DNA of 64,000 nucleotides from Gaoshiqia sediminis (GTDB lineage: Bacteria; Bacteroidota; Bacteroidia; Bacteroidales; Prolixibacteraceae), in assembly GCF_025907915.1 (NCBI RefSeq), contig NZ_JAPAAF010000019.1:1-64000 (forward strand). The letters run 5' to 3'. Under the pieces are notes generated by a model. It was not told the DNA's origin. It did no database searches and saw only the letters and a program-made list of their open reading frames with translations. A program made the translations under genes and the position numbers. Position 1 is the stretch's first letter; each line of letters opens with the position of its first letter. Shown here in pieces: positions 42,931-52,896 of the stretch.

Positions 42931-44523
42931 TTAATGTTTAAAGTGACGGCGGCCGGTAAACAGCATGGCAATGCCAAATTCGTCACAAGCCTGGATTACT
43001 TCTTCATCGCGGATGCTGCCGCCGGGTTCCACCACGTATTTCACACCAAATTCGTTGGCCGCTTCAATGCTGTCGCGGAAGGGGAAGAAAGCATCTGAAA
43101 TCAGTACGGCTTCTTCAATGTTAATCCCTTCTTTCATGTTGAAACGGGGAATGGTCAACTGACGGAGGCTGTCCAACCGGTTGGGTTGCCCCATGCCGGC
43201 GCCGGTCAGCCAGAACGAACCGTCGCTGTTTTGGGTTACCAACGCGATGGCATTACTCTTGAGGTGTTTGCACGCTGTAATACCAAACTTGGCCAAGTTC
43301 ATTTTATTGTTGTCGAACTGTATTTTGGTGACATTTTTAAATTCGGCATCCATACCTTCGTCTTCATCCTGCACCAACATGCCGCCACTGATGGAGCGGA
43401 ACAGTTTTTCGCCAGTGGTTTCGGCTTTCACCGGGCTAACCAACAAGCGCAGGTTTTTCTTCTTTTCGAATATTTCGAGCGCCTCGGGCGTGAACTCCGG
43501 GGCGATGATGATCTCAACGAACTTTTTGCCAAACCATTCGGCTACTTCTTTGGTAACCGTGCCAGTGAAGCAAATAATGCTGCCAAACGCGCTGATTGGG
43601 TCGCCTTCCCAAGCCAGGTCGAGCGACTTCAGGATGTTGTCGGTTACCGCCAATCCGCATGGATTGAGGTGCTTGATGACCGAAACGGCCACTTTGTTTT
43701 CGATATGCGTAACGGCATGGTAAGCATCGCTGGCCGATTTCCAGGCAGCATCGGCATCCAGCAGGTTGTTGTACGAAAGTTCCTTGCCTTGCAATACCTG
43801 CGCATTGGCCAGGGTCACATCCGATTGGGCATTGCTGAATTTATAGAAGGTGGCCGATTGATGCGGGTTCTCGCCGTAGCGCAACACTTGTCCGTCGTTC
43901 AGGCTGATGCGGTTTTTGTCGGTCATGCCGCCACCGTTAAAGTAGTTGAAGATGGCAGAGTCGTAATGAGATGAGGTTGCAAACGCTTTGCGGGCAAAGG
44001 CTTTCCGGTCTTCCAATGAGCTTTCGCCGTTCTTTTCATTCAGTAGTGCGATGAACTCTTCGTACTGATCGCGCGACGAGAGGATGATCACGTCGTTGAA
44101 GTTTTTGGCTGCCCCGCGGATCAGGGCAATACCGCCAATATCGATTTTTTCAATAATGTCGTCTTCTGAAGCTCCCGAAGCCACTGTTTCTTCAAACGGG
44201 TACAGATCGACAATTACCAGGTCGATTTCGGGGATTTCGTATTGGGCAATTTGCTGCTGGTCGCCTGTGTTTTCGCGACGGTTTAAAATGCCGCCAAATA
44301 CTTTGGGGTGAAGGGTTTTTACGCGTCCGCCCAAGATGGACGGATACCCGGTGAGGTCTTCAACGGCGGTCACAGCTACTCCTAAACTTTCAATAAAAGA
44401 CTGCGTTCCTCCTGTAGAATAAAGTTGAACGCCCAGCTCATCCAGTTTCTTTACGATAATGTCTAACTTGTCCTTATGATAAACGGAAATCAGTGCTGAC
44501 TTAATCTTTTTTAAATCCTTCAT
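42931..44523 (-). CDS. purH: bifunctional AICAR formyltransferase / IMP cyclohydrolase
   Basis: PurH performs the last two steps of de novo IMP synthesis. In the 530-residue protein the N-terminal MGS-like IMP cyclohydrolase domain (about 1-195) has [14 protein letters not shown] and [11 protein letters not shown]. The C-terminal AICARFT domain (about 200-530) has [11 protein letters not shown] and the late [16 protein letters not shown] and [14 protein letters not shown]. It heads the operon that continues into mreB. A -7 box lies 24 bases upstream. It is divergent from the MacB-type permease gene. Confidence 0.97.
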   Translation of the reverse strand: MKDLKKIKSALISVYHKDKLDIIVKKLDELGVQLYSTGGTQSFIESLGVAVTAVEDLTGYPSILGGRVKTLHPKVFGGILNRRENTGDQQQIAQYEIPEIDLVIVDLYPFEETVASGASEDDIIEKIDIGGIALIRGAAKNFNDVIILSSRDQYEEFIALLNEKNGESSLEDRKAFARKAFATSSHYDSAIFNYFNGGGMTDKNRISLNDGQVLRYGENPHQSATFYKFSNAQSDVTLANAQVLQGKELSYNNLLDADAAWKSASDAYHAVTHIENKVAVSVIKHLNPCGLAVTDNILKSLDLAWEGDPISAFGSIICFTGTVTKEVAEWFGKKFVEIIIAPEFTPEALEIFEKKKNLRLLVSPVKAETTGEKLFRSISGGMLVQDEDEGMDAEFKNVTKIQFDNNKMNLAKFGITACKHLKSNAIALVTQNSDGSFWLTGAGMGQPNRLDSLRQLTIPRFNMKEGINIEEAVLISDAFFPFRDSIEAANEFGVKYVVEPGGSIRDEEVIQACDEFGIAMLFTGRRHFKH

Positions 44524-44547
44524 TTATAGTCTTTTGAGATTGATGCG

Positions 44548-44555
44548 CAAAGATA
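44548..44555 (-). promoter_or_regulatory. -7 promoter box for purH-mre operon
   Basis: CAAAGATA on the plus strand reads TATCTTTG on the minus strand, an exact TAnnTTTG match 24 bases before the purH ATG. Confidence 0.55.
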
Positions 44556-44743
44556 ATAAAATCGGTTGGTTTTTTTGTTTCTCCCATCGTCATTTCAGAA
44601 ATTTCTTCTGAGAAAAAAAGCAGCATTTTCAGGTGGCAAAGGCTGGCAGCTATTCGGAGGGTTAGGCGAAGGCAATTTTATCCGATCGAAAACGCAACAA
44701 ACCATCCCGAAATCGTTTAACTTTAACGGTAAATTCAGGGGGC

Positions 44744-45997
44744 ATGCTGTTATTTCGGTTGATATTTGAAAGTTTATCTTTTGCGGGCAACTCGCTGCGC
44801 GGCAACAAGCTCCGCACGTTTTTGTCGCTTTTGGGGATTACGATTGGTATTTTTGCCATCATTTCGGTGTTTACCGTTATCGACTCTCTGGAAAACTACA
44901 TTCGTGAAAACCTGAATACCCTGGGCAACAACATGGTATTTATTCAGAAATGGCCCTGGACCCCACCAGAGGGCGAAAACGAATATCCCTGGTGGAAATA
45001 CCTGAACCGGCCGGTGCCAACGGTGGAAGATGCCGAGGTGATCGCCAGGCAATCAGCCTTGTCGCAGCATGTGGTTTTCTTTGTTGGCCTCAGCAGTACC
45101 ATTCAATACGGTAACGCCAAGGCCGATGACATCCCCGTGCTGGCTACCACGTACGATTTGATGGACACCTGGAGCGTGGATATTGAGCACGGGCGTTATT
45201 ATACCGAATCGGAAATGCGCTCGGGCATGGCTTTGACCGTGGTGGGCAGCGAACTGGTTGACCGCCTGTTTGAAGGGCGCAACCCGGTGGGAAAAGAGAT
45301 CAAAATACAGGGACACCGGTTTTATGTGATTGGCAGCTATAAACGGAAGGGCGCCGATATGTTTGGTACCAGCATGGATCAGATGATTCAGATTCCGGTG
45401 GGGTACGCTGCCAACATGGTTGATTTCCGTAACCGCGACATGGGGCAGACCATCAACGTAAAGGCGCGCCCCAATGTGGACAGTGACCAGTTTATGGCAG
45501 AGCTGGAAGGTATTATGCGTACACTTCATCGACTTAAACCCATGGAAGAAAACGATTTTGCCCTGAACGAAGTGAGCGTGATTTCGACCCGCTTCGACGC
45601 CTTCTTTAAAGTATTCAATCTGGCCGGCACCGTCATAGGCAGTTTTAGCATCCTGGTGGGTGGTTTTGGCATTGCCAATATTATGTTTGTGTCGGTGAAA
45701 GAGCGCACCCACATTATTGGCATCCAGAAATCGCTGGGCGCCAAGCGCTATTTTATCTTGCTGGAGTTTATTTTTGAAGCGGTTATCTTGTCGTTGCTGG
45801 GAGGGGTTGTTGGGCTGATGCTGGTTTTTGCGGGCACGGGAATTGTTCGGGCGGCGAGTGACCTAACCTTGGCCCTCAGCATGGGCAATGTGGTGCTGGG
45901 CCTGCTGGTGTCGGGCGTTATCGGGTTGATTTCCGGTTTTATGCCAGCCCTCACGGCTGCCCGCCTCGATCCGGTAAATGCGATGAACGCGGTATGA
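44744..45997 (+). CDS. MacB/FtsX-type ABC transporter permease
   Basis: This 417-residue permease has an N-terminal helix (about 27-48), a large periplasmic MacB_PCD domain (about 50-270) and three C-terminal helices (about 287-310, 335-360, 375-400), the type VII ABC topology. The conserved NKLRTFLSLLGITIGI start and GIQKSLGAKRYFIL loop are present. The ATP-binding partner and membrane-fusion protein are not adjacent here. The window ends inside an HlyD-type adaptor gene (62950 onward), but that is 17 kb away and not evidently linked. Confidence 0.9.
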   Translation: MLLFRLIFESLSFAGNSLRGNKLRTFLSLLGITIGIFAIISVFTVIDSLENYIRENLNTLGNNMVFIQKWPWTPPEGENEYPWWKYLNRPVPTVEDAEVIARQSALSQHVVFFVGLSSTIQYGNAKADDIPVLATTYDLMDTWSVDIEHGRYYTESEMRSGMALTVVGSELVDRLFEGRNPVGKEIKIQGHRFYVIGSYKRKGADMFGTSMDQMIQIPVGYAANMVDFRNRDMGQTINVKARPNVDSDQFMAELEGIMRTLHRLKPMEENDFALNEVSVISTRFDAFFKVFNLAGTVIGSFSILVGGFGIANIMFVSVKERTHIIGIQKSLGAKRYFILLEFIFEAVILSLLGGVVGLMLVFAGTGIVRAASDLTLALSMGNVVLGLLVSGVIGLISGFMPALTAARLDPVNAMNAV

Positions 45998-46148
45998 ATT
46001 CCGGGGGCAATGTTGGGGCAATTAGTTTTAGTCGGCGTTTTTAATGAGAAAACGACGGATAGAGCTGGGATTCCTTCGATCGTTCAACTACATCGTTTTC
46101 GAATGTAAAAACAGATTTCATTTGTATAGATAGAATAATATATGGCTA

Positions 46149-47294
46149 ATGGGGGCACCTGGAAAACATAAATTTGAATTTCCGGTTGGATACGAAAAGT
46201 TTCACAACAAACAACTTTTCAATTTTCAACTTAATCGACCATATGCTTTTGGCTATGCCCGGTTGCAAGATATGAGAGAAGCAGGCCGGAAAATAAGTTC
46301 GTTTAGCGATTGGAAAAGAGAAATGCTGGGACAGGCTGAAAAAGCAGTTTCGGAAGGTCGTTTGCTGAATGCCGCATTTTATTTCAGAGCTGCCGAATTT
46401 TACACGAAATCGGACGATCCGGATAAAAGTGTTTTGTATGATAAGTTTATCGACCTGTTTTATACGGTTTTTGAGGAGGATGAGATTGAAGAGCACATCG
46501 TTCCGTATGAAGGGGCATATCTGGTTGCGTTAAGGATTCCCGCTGCGGTTTCCTCCAAAGGCACCGTGGTCATTCATGGCGGGTTCGATTCGTTTATTGA
46601 GGAATTTTACTCGATGATGACCTGCTTTTCAAGCCAGGGGTACGATGTTATCGGCTTTGAAGGGCCGGGACAAGGTGCATCCTTACGGAAGTTTGGTCTC
46701 CCGTTAACTCTTGAATGGGAGAAACCGGTGAAAACCATTTTGGATTATTTTCAACTTGAAGAAGTGACCTTGATTGGAATTTCGATGGGGGGGTGGTTGT
46801 GTTTGAGAGCTTCGGCATTTGAACCCCGGATTAAACGGGTGATCGCAACAGGACATGCCATTGATTATATGAAAAGTATGCCATCCGTATTTCGAAAGAT
46901 TCATCTGTGGTGTATGAATCATTATCCAGTTTTTATGAACCGGATGGCTGCTTTGAAGTTTGAGAGAAGGGACGGCATGGCGGCATGGATGGTTGATCAG
47001 TTGAAATATATTACCAGGAAAAGCAAGCCACTGGATGCACTGGATGTTTATGTACAAATGAACGAAGGCAATATTCATTCGGAGCTTGTCAGGCAATACG
47101 TACTGATATTGACGGGCAGGAATGATCATTTTATTCCGTTCAAGATGCATGACCTGCAATTACGGGCTTTGGTTAATGCGAAGTCGGTTACAGGCCGGGT
47201 TTTTGCTGAGGAGGAACATGCCCAAAATCATTGTCAGATAGGGAATATCGGATTAGCTCTCGAAACCATGATCGCCTGGATGGATACACACTGA
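46149..47294 (+). CDS. alpha/beta hydrolase with helical N-terminal domain
   Basis: This 381-residue protein has a helical N-terminal domain of about 130 residues and an alpha/beta-hydrolase core. Catalytic features are HGGFDSF (oxyanion region), the nucleophile elbow GISMGGW, the acid in GRNDHFIP and the histidine in EEHAQNHCQ. The domain layout resembles FrsA/DUF1100-type esterases, but substrate and fold subgroup are not clear. An ATG six bases upstream at 46142 is closed by a stop after ten codons, so 46149 is taken as start. It appears to be a single-gene unit. Confidence 0.8.
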   Translation: MGAPGKHKFEFPVGYEKFHNKQLFNFQLNRPYAFGYARLQDMREAGRKISSFSDWKREMLGQAEKAVSEGRLLNAAFYFRAAEFYTKSDDPDKSVLYDKFIDLFYTVFEEDEIEEHIVPYEGAYLVALRIPAAVSSKGTVVIHGGFDSFIEEFYSMMTCFSSQGYDVIGFEGPGQGASLRKFGLPLTLEWEKPVKTILDYFQLEEVTLIGISMGGWLCLRASAFEPRIKRVIATGHAIDYMKSMPSVFRKIHLWCMNHYPVFMNRMAALKFERRDGMAAWMVDQLKYITRKSKPLDALDVYVQMNEGNIHSELVRQYVLILTGRNDHFIPFKMHDLQLRALVNAKSVTGRVFAEEEHAQNHCQIGNIGLALETMIAWMDTH

Positions 47295-47386
47295 TTGTCC
47301 CGTAATATTTGTCCGTATGGATTTGAATATTATTACGAACCTGCTGTGTTTCACATTCGTAAAATTGACCGTTAAAAAAGCAAGTT

Positions 47387-47779
47387 ATGAAACGCATCAT
47401 ATTGTTTTCGGCCATTGGCGTTGTTGTATTGCTTGGTTGTACATTGTTGGTGGCTTATATTTGGATTGACTGCTGTGCCAAAGAAAATATCACTGTTGCC
47501 CAACAAAAATATGGCGGAACGGCCGAGGAAGCGTTGATCGCTTTTGTTCGAGACGAAAGTAATCCGGCCCGCGATCGGACCCACCTGGCGGTGTGGACGC
47601 TTGGGCAGATTGGTTCGGAACAGGCTTTGCCGGTTTTGCACGAATTATATCACGATGACCCGGAAGGGAAAACCTGCAAGGGCAGGCATGATTCGGTGAT
47701 TTGTCAGTATGAGCTTCACAAAGCCATTGAGAGCATTGAGAATGGGGTATTGTTGTCTCATGCCAGGCTTAAGCGATAG
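47387..47779 (+). CDS. small membrane-anchored HEAT-like protein
   Basis: This 130-residue protein has one N-terminal hydrophobic helix (about 4-27) with a short Cys-Cys-containing segment after it (IDCCAKEN) and a soluble helical part containing one or two HEAT-like repeats (HLAVWTLGQIGSEQALPVLHEL). The motif helps protein-protein contacts; no enzymatic residues are visible. It may be a lipoprotein-like or single-pass membrane protein facing the periplasm. The function is unknown and no family is recognised with certainty. Confidence 0.6.
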   Translation: MKRIILFSAIGVVVLLGCTLLVAYIWIDCCAKENITVAQQKYGGTAEEALIAFVRDESNPARDRTHLAVWTLGQIGSEQALPVLHELYHDDPEGKTCKGRHDSVICQYELHKAIESIENGVLLSHARLKR

Positions 47780-47797
47780 CACAAAAAATACGGGAAC

Positions 47798-47824
47798 GAA
47801 AAAACCCTGCCGTTTTGGGCAGGG
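47798..47824 (-). terminator. intrinsic terminator of ald
   Basis: On the minus strand the perfect stem CCCTGCC/GGCAGGG (47805-47811 with 47818-47824) with a 6-base loop is followed by six T. It also closes the convergent small HEAT-like gene on the other strand, though with few T. Confidence 0.75.
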
Positions 47825-47849
47825 CCTCTTCAGAATAACTCCTCAAAAA

Positions 47850-48962
47850 TTACAAAACGGAATCAACGGGAACGTACGGCAGACCGAAAGCTTCGGCCAC
47901 GCCATCGTAAACGACTTTCCCGTCAACTACATTCAACCCTTTTCTTAAAGGAAGGCTGTCTTTGCAGGCTTGCTTCCACCCCTTGTTGGCAAGCTGGATA
48001 GCGTATGGTAACGTTGCGTTTGTCAACGCGATGGTTGAGGTGCGCGGCACGGCCCCCGGCATGTTGGCAACACAGTAATGGATCACGTCGTTGATCACAA
48101 AAGTGGGATGTTCGTGGGTGGTGGCCTGGGTGGTTTCGAAACAGCCCCCCTGGTCAACGGCCACGTCCACCAGCACAGTTCCCGGGCGCATGGTCGGGAT
48201 CATGTCGCGGGTAACCAGTTTCGGGGCTTTGGCCCCCGGGATCAGCACCGCGCCAACAATAACGTCGTGGGTTTTCACCATCTCGCGGATGTTGTACTCG
48301 TTGCTCATCATGGTTTTCACGTTGGCCGGCATAATGTCGTCGAGGTAACGCAGGCGTTTCAGGTTCACATCCATGATCGTGGTGTCAGCGCCTAGTCCGG
48401 CAGACATTTTAGCTGCTTCGGTACCTACGATGCCTCCCCCGATGATCAGTACTTTGGCTGGCGGCACCCCGGGCACCCCGCCCAGTAGTACGCCGTACCC
48501 ACCGTACGTTTTCTCCAGGTATTTGGCGCCTTCCTGGATGGACATGCGCCCGGCCACTTCCGACATGGGAACCAGCAGTGGCAGCGAACGGTCATCCAGC
48601 TCAACGGTTTCGTAGGCCAGGCAAACCGAGCCGTTTCCAATCATGGCGTTGGTCAGTTCCTCCGAAGAAGCAAAATGGAAATAGGTGTAAAGGATCTGTC
48701 CCTTTTTGATCAGTGGATATTCGCGGGCGATGGGCTCCTTTACCTTGATAATCATTTCAGCGATGCCATACACTTCTTCGATGGTGGGAAGCATTTTGGC
48801 CCCGGCGGACAGGTAGTCGTCATCTGAAAAACCACTGCCATTACCAGCCGTTGTTTGCACATAGACTTCGTGTCCGCGTTTGGTCAGCTCGGCAGCACCG
48901 GCCGGCGTCAGGGCCACCCGGTTTTCATTATTCTTGATTTCCTTTGGTACTCCAATAATCAT
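47850..48962 (-). CDS. ald: alanine dehydrogenase
   Basis: Alanine dehydrogenase interconverts alanine and pyruvate plus ammonia with NAD(H). The 370-residue protein starts MIIGVPKEIKNNENRVALTPAG, the family entry motif with the substrate-binding Arg and Lys nearby, and has the NAD-binding GGGIVGTEAAK. The C-terminal half contains DQGGCFETTQATTHEHPTF and MPGAVPRTST, typical of the family. The ATG at 48962 is chosen over a further upstream start at 49055. It is divergent from the aminotransferase gene at 49219, which may act in the same amino-acid pool. Confidence 0.96.
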   Translation of the reverse strand: MIIGVPKEIKNNENRVALTPAGAAELTKRGHEVYVQTTAGNGSGFSDDDYLSAGAKMLPTIEEVYGIAEMIIKVKEPIAREYPLIKKGQILYTYFHFASSEELTNAMIGNGSVCLAYETVELDDRSLPLLVPMSEVAGRMSIQEGAKYLEKTYGGYGVLLGGVPGVPPAKVLIIGGGIVGTEAAKMSAGLGADTTIMDVNLKRLRYLDDIMPANVKTMMSNEYNIREMVKTHDVIVGAVLIPGAKAPKLVTRDMIPTMRPGTVLVDVAVDQGGCFETTQATTHEHPTFVINDVIHYCVANMPGAVPRTSTIALTNATLPYAIQLANKGWKQACKDSLPLRKGLNVVDGKVVYDGVAEAFGLPYVPVDSVL

Positions 48963-48991
48963 AACTGCAAGTTTTAGTATTCCTTTTGCTT

Positions 48992-48999
48992 CAAAAATA
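48992..48999 (-). promoter_or_regulatory. -7 promoter box for ald
   Basis: CAAAAATA on the plus strand reads TATTTTTG on the minus strand, an exact TAnnTTTG match 29 bases before the ATG at 48962. It falls inside the longer open frame from 49055, which supports the shorter start. Confidence 0.5.
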
Positions 49000-49183
49000 G
49001 ACGAACGTTTGGGTGAAAAACATGATAAACCAACAAGAAATTCCCCCAACGCCAAATAGTTAGCTTGCGTTTGCCGGGTTTAAATGTGTTGTATTGGTTG
49101 GTGCTAACAAATTAAAACCAGCGGGTGAATTAATATTTCAATTTTAAGACGATACACTGATTTTTATTTAGAATTGTTAATCG

Positions 49184-49191
49184 TATATTTG
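49184..49191 (+). promoter_or_regulatory. -7 promoter box for the aminotransferase
   Basis: TATATTTG matches TAnnTTTG exactly, 27 bases before the ATG at 49219. A T-rich run at 49161-49165 lies at about the -33 distance. Confidence 0.6.
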
Positions 49192-49218
49192 CCGACCTAG
49201 CAAAAATTTTTTTCAATT

Positions 49219-50430
49219 ATGCCAAGCACATCGATACGGGGTAATAAAATGCCTGATTCGCCTATCAGGAAACTCGTTCCGCTAGCCAACAAAGCGAAAG
49301 AGATGGGCCGTAAAGTGTACCATTTAAATATTGGTCAGCCCGACCTGCCAACTCCACAGCGTGCACTCGATGCTATCCGGAGTATTGACAGAAAGATTCT
49401 GGAATACAGTCCAAGTGAAGGTGTTTTGTCGTTTCGGCAGAAACTGGCGAAATACTACCACAAGTTCAAAATTGATGTTGATGTGGAGGACATCATCGTA
49501 ACGGCGGGCGGCAGCGAGGCGGTAACCTTCGCGTTTATGTCGTGCCTCGATCCGGGCGATGAAATTATTGTTCCCGAGCCGGCTTACGCCAACTACGAAG
49601 CATTTGCCATTGTGGCAGGCGCGGTTATTAAGTCGATCCCTGCAAAAATTGAAGAAGGTTTTGCCCTTCCGTCAATAGAGGAGTTTGAGAAACTGATCAC
49701 TCCAAAAACAAAAGGGTTCATGATTTGCAACCCGAACAACCCGACCGGTTATTTATATACGCAGTCGGAAATGAACGAAATCCGCGACTTGGTTAAAAAG
49801 TACGACCTGTACCTATTCTCCGATGAAGTTTACCGCGAGTTCTGCTACACCGGCGCTCCGTATATTTCTGCTTTTCACCTGGAGGGGATAGAGCAGAATG
49901 TCATCCTGATCGATTCGGTGTCGAAACGTTACAGCGAATGTGGTATCCGGGTGGGGGCGCTGATTACAAAAAACAAGGAAGTGAGGCGGAACGTGATGAA
50001 GTTTTGCCAGGCCAGGCTCAGTCCGCCACTGATCGGGCAAATTGCTGCCGAGGCATCGCTCGAAGAAACCGAAACGTATTTGATGGACTCGTACAACGAG
50101 TATGTGGAACGGCGTAAGTTTCTGATTGACGGGCTCAACCGCATTGACGGTGTTTACTCGCCTATTCCGATGGGCGCTTTTTACACGGTGGCCCGGCTTC
50201 CGGTTGATGATTCGGACAAGTTTTGCGCGTGGTTGCTCGAAGAGTTTCAGTATGAAAACGAAACCATATTTTTAGCTCCGGCAACCGGTTTTTACACCAC
50301 GCCAGGTTATGGGAAAGATGAAGTACGCATTGCCTACGTGCTGAAGAAAAAGGAGCTGGGCAAGGCCCTGAAGATTCTTGAAGAAGCGTTGAAGGTTTAT
50401 CCCGGAAGAAAATACCGGAATCACGAATAG
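49219..50430 (+). CDS. class I aminotransferase (aspartate aminotransferase-like)
   Basis: This 403-residue PLP-dependent enzyme of fold type I has NIGQPDLPTP, CNPNNPTGYLYT, the cofactor Asp in YLFSDEVYREF and the PLP-binding Lys in DSVSKRYSECGIRVG. It is of the AspC/aromatic aminotransferase subgroup (Ib-like). Substrate range (aspartate, aromatic or branched-chain) cannot be told from sequence by eye. It has its own -7 box and a strong terminator, so it is a monocistronic unit. It is a different subfamily from the HisC/CobD-like gene at 1341-2459. Confidence 0.9.
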   Translation: MPSTSIRGNKMPDSPIRKLVPLANKAKEMGRKVYHLNIGQPDLPTPQRALDAIRSIDRKILEYSPSEGVLSFRQKLAKYYHKFKIDVDVEDIIVTAGGSEAVTFAFMSCLDPGDEIIVPEPAYANYEAFAIVAGAVIKSIPAKIEEGFALPSIEEFEKLITPKTKGFMICNPNNPTGYLYTQSEMNEIRDLVKKYDLYLFSDEVYREFCYTGAPYISAFHLEGIEQNVILIDSVSKRYSECGIRVGALITKNKEVRRNVMKFCQARLSPPLIGQIAAEASLEETETYLMDSYNEYVERRKFLIDGLNRIDGVYSPIPMGAFYTVARLPVDDSDKFCAWLLEEFQYENETIFLAPATGFYTTPGYGKDEVRIAYVLKKKELGKALKILEEALKVYPGRKYRNHE

Positions 50431-50447
50431 ATACGATAAAAAAGATA

Positions 50448-50477
50448 AGCGGCTGGTCAAATGATCAGCCGCTTTTT
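50448..50477 (+). terminator. strong terminator, possibly bidirectional
   Basis: An 11-bp stem AGCGGCTGGTC/GATCAGCCGCT (one G-T pair) with an AAAT loop is followed by five T. It lies between the aminotransferase and the convergent recQ gene and may serve both. Confidence 0.85.
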
Positions 50478-50484
50478 GTATGGA

Positions 50485-52668
50485 TTAATTTCCCATTTCC
50501 GACATAAACTTGATGCGCATCAGCCGGAGTTCTTCTTCGGTGTATTCGTCTTCGCCCAGTTCATCCAAAGCTGCCTGAATGGAATCATCTTTGGCTTCCC
50601 GGAAATAGTCATAGACTTCTTCCTGGTGGTCTTCGTCCAGCAAATCATCGATATAATAATCAATGTTGATTTTGGTGCCCGAGTTGACAATTGCTTCCAG
50701 TTCCGAAATCAGCTCGCCCATTTCAATGCCTTTCGAATCGGCAATGTCATCAAGCGAAAGTTTGCGGTCGATACTTTGAATGATGGAGACCTTCATTTTT
50801 GATTTGTTGGCCACGGTTTTCACCACCATGTCCTGCGCCCGCTCAATGCCGTTATCTTCCACGTACGATTTAATCAGCGCCACAAACTCGGCGCCGTAGC
50901 GTTTGGCCTTTCCTTCGCCCACTCCCTGGATGTTTTTCAGTTCGTCGATGGAGATCGGGTATTGGATGGACATATCAGAAAGCGATGGATCCTGAAAAAT
51001 CACGAAGGGGGGCAGGTTGTGTTTTTTTGCCACTTTTTTGCGCAGGTCCTTCAGCATTTCGAACAGTTCGGGATCGCCCACCGCACTTCCCGACGGTGCA
51101 TTCAGGGATGTATATTCTTCCTCCAGCTCGTCGTAATTGTGGTTGCGTACCAACAAGAAAGGCTCCGGTTTAGCCATGAAGGCAATCCCTTTCTCGGTCA
51201 GTTTCAGCAATCCATAGTTTTCGATATCCTTGCTGATGAGCCCGGCAATCATGCTTTGGCGGAAAACAGCGTTCCAGAAACGGGCGCTGTGGTCGTCGCC
51301 CTTGCCGAAGGCTTCCAGCTCGTCGTGGTGGAACGATTTAATGGCGGCAGTCATTTTCCCGGTCAGGATATCGGAGATATGCTCTGCTTTGTATTTTTCT
51401 TTCACTTCCTGAATGGCCAGCAGGGCGCGGCGCACTTCGTCGCTGGCTTCCACCTGTTCTTTTGGGTTCAGGCAGTTGTCGCAATTACCGCAAGGTTCTT
51501 CCAGTGTTTCGCCAAAATAATTCAGCAGAATAATGCGGCGGCAGATGGCCGATTCGGCATACGAAGCAGTATCCAGCAGCAGTTGGCGACCGATTTCCTG
51601 CTCGGCTACTGGCTTGCCCTGCATAAATTTTTCCAGTTTCTGAATGTCTTTATAGGAATAGAAGGCGATACACTGGCCTTCGCCGCCATCGCGTCCGGCG
51701 CGCCCTGTTTCCTGGTAATAGCCTTCAAGGCTCTTCGGAATGTCGTAGTGGATCACAAAGCGCACGTCGGGTTTGTCGATTCCCATTCCAAAGGCGATGG
51801 TTGCCACAATAACATCAACTTCTTCCATCAAAAATTTATCCTGGTTTCCCGAGCGTGTGGCCGAGTCCATTCCGGCATGGTAGGGCAATGCCTTGATTCC
51901 GTTTACCCTCAGTAGTTCGGCTAGTTCTTCCACTCTCTTCCGGCTCAGACAATAAATAATGCCCGATTTGCCTTCATTTTCTTTGATGAACCGGATGATC
52001 TGTGTTTCCGGTTTCACCTTTGGTTTCAGGGCATAATACAAGTTGGGGCGGTTAAATGACGCTTTGAAAACGTTGGCGCCCAGCATGCCCAGGTTTTTCT
52101 GAATGTCGTGCTGAACTTTTGCCGTAGCAGTTGCCGTGAGGGCAATGATGGGGGCGCTGCCGATTTCCTGGATGATGGGCCTGATGCGCCGGTACTCGGG
52201 GCGGAAATCGTGCCCCCATTCCGAGATGCAGTGGGCCTCATCGATGGCATAAAACGATATTTTTACTGATTTCAGAAAATCCACGTTTTCCTGTTTGGTA
52301 AGCGATTCGGGGGCTACATAAAGCAGCTTGGTTTTCCCGTTGGTAACATCATCTTTTACCTGTTGAATCGCTTGTTTGGTTAGTGATGAGTTCAGAAAGT
52401 GGGCAATGCCGTCTTCGGTGCCGAAGCTGCGGATCGAATCCACCTGGTTTTTCATCAAGGCGATCAGGGGTGAGATAACGATCGCCGTTCCTTCCATGAT
52501 CAACGCCGGTAATTGGTAGCAAAGCGATTTGCCTCCTCCGGTAGGCATAAGCACAAAGGTATCCTTCCCCTCCAGTACGCTGGTAATTACTTCTTCCTGC
52601 TGACCTTTGAACCGATCAAAACCAAAATGTCTCTGGAGTTGTTCGGTTAATGTTAGCTCATTCTTCAT
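50485..52668 (-). CDS. recQ: RecQ-family DNA helicase
   Basis: RecQ unwinds DNA 3' to 5' during recombination and repair. The 727-residue protein has motif I TGGGKS (43-48), the DEAH box (143-146), a helicase C domain with ATIAFGMGIDKPDVR and QETGRAGRDG, the zinc-binding cysteines in CRRIILLNYFG and CGNCDNC, a winged-helix RQC domain, and an HRDC domain (about 525-600). A further C-terminal part of about 120 residues with an HTH-like segment ends in an acidic tail. It is longer than E. coli RecQ (about 610) by that extension, which is common in Bacteroidota. Confidence 0.96.
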   Translation of the reverse strand: MKNELTLTEQLQRHFGFDRFKGQQEEVITSVLEGKDTFVLMPTGGGKSLCYQLPALIMEGTAIVISPLIALMKNQVDSIRSFGTEDGIAHFLNSSLTKQAIQQVKDDVTNGKTKLLYVAPESLTKQENVDFLKSVKISFYAIDEAHCISEWGHDFRPEYRRIRPIIQEIGSAPIIALTATATAKVQHDIQKNLGMLGANVFKASFNRPNLYYALKPKVKPETQIIRFIKENEGKSGIIYCLSRKRVEELAELLRVNGIKALPYHAGMDSATRSGNQDKFLMEEVDVIVATIAFGMGIDKPDVRFVIHYDIPKSLEGYYQETGRAGRDGGEGQCIAFYSYKDIQKLEKFMQGKPVAEQEIGRQLLLDTASYAESAICRRIILLNYFGETLEEPCGNCDNCLNPKEQVEASDEVRRALLAIQEVKEKYKAEHISDILTGKMTAAIKSFHHDELEAFGKGDDHSARFWNAVFRQSMIAGLISKDIENYGLLKLTEKGIAFMAKPEPFLLVRNHNYDELEEEYTSLNAPSGSAVGDPELFEMLKDLRKKVAKKHNLPPFVIFQDPSLSDMSIQYPISIDELKNIQGVGEGKAKRYGAEFVALIKSYVEDNGIERAQDMVVKTVANKSKMKVSIIQSIDRKLSLDDIADSKGIEMGELISELEAIVNSGTKINIDYYIDDLLDEDHQEEVYDYFREAKDDSIQAALDELGEDEYTEEELRLMRIKFMSEMGN

Positions 52669-52833
52669 AAAGCCAATTAATTAATTATCTTCTTAGTCAC
52701 GAATCTTTTACGCGAATCCGAAGATAGCTAAAATCTGTTTCAAATTGCAATGATTTTTTTTCAATTATCCCACTTTAATCCTGATTTAAAAATTTTTAAG
52801 GAATGACATCCTATCGAAATGGTGAATAGTCGC

Positions 52834-52841
52834 TATATTTG
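52834..52841 (+). promoter_or_regulatory. -7 promoter box for tatC-lptB
   Basis: TATATTTG matches TAnnTTTG exactly and lies 55 bases before the tatC ATG at 52897. Confidence 0.6.
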
Positions 52842-52896
52842 TCCCGGTTTTTTAACCAGGTAATTTTTTGATAACTACTGAACCAAATAGCCCAAA

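Noticed and set aside
44744-45997. Possible functional pairing of the MacB-type permease with the HlyD adaptor at 62950
   Set aside because: They are 17 kb apart with unrelated genes between them; the adaptor's partner is more likely beyond the window edge.
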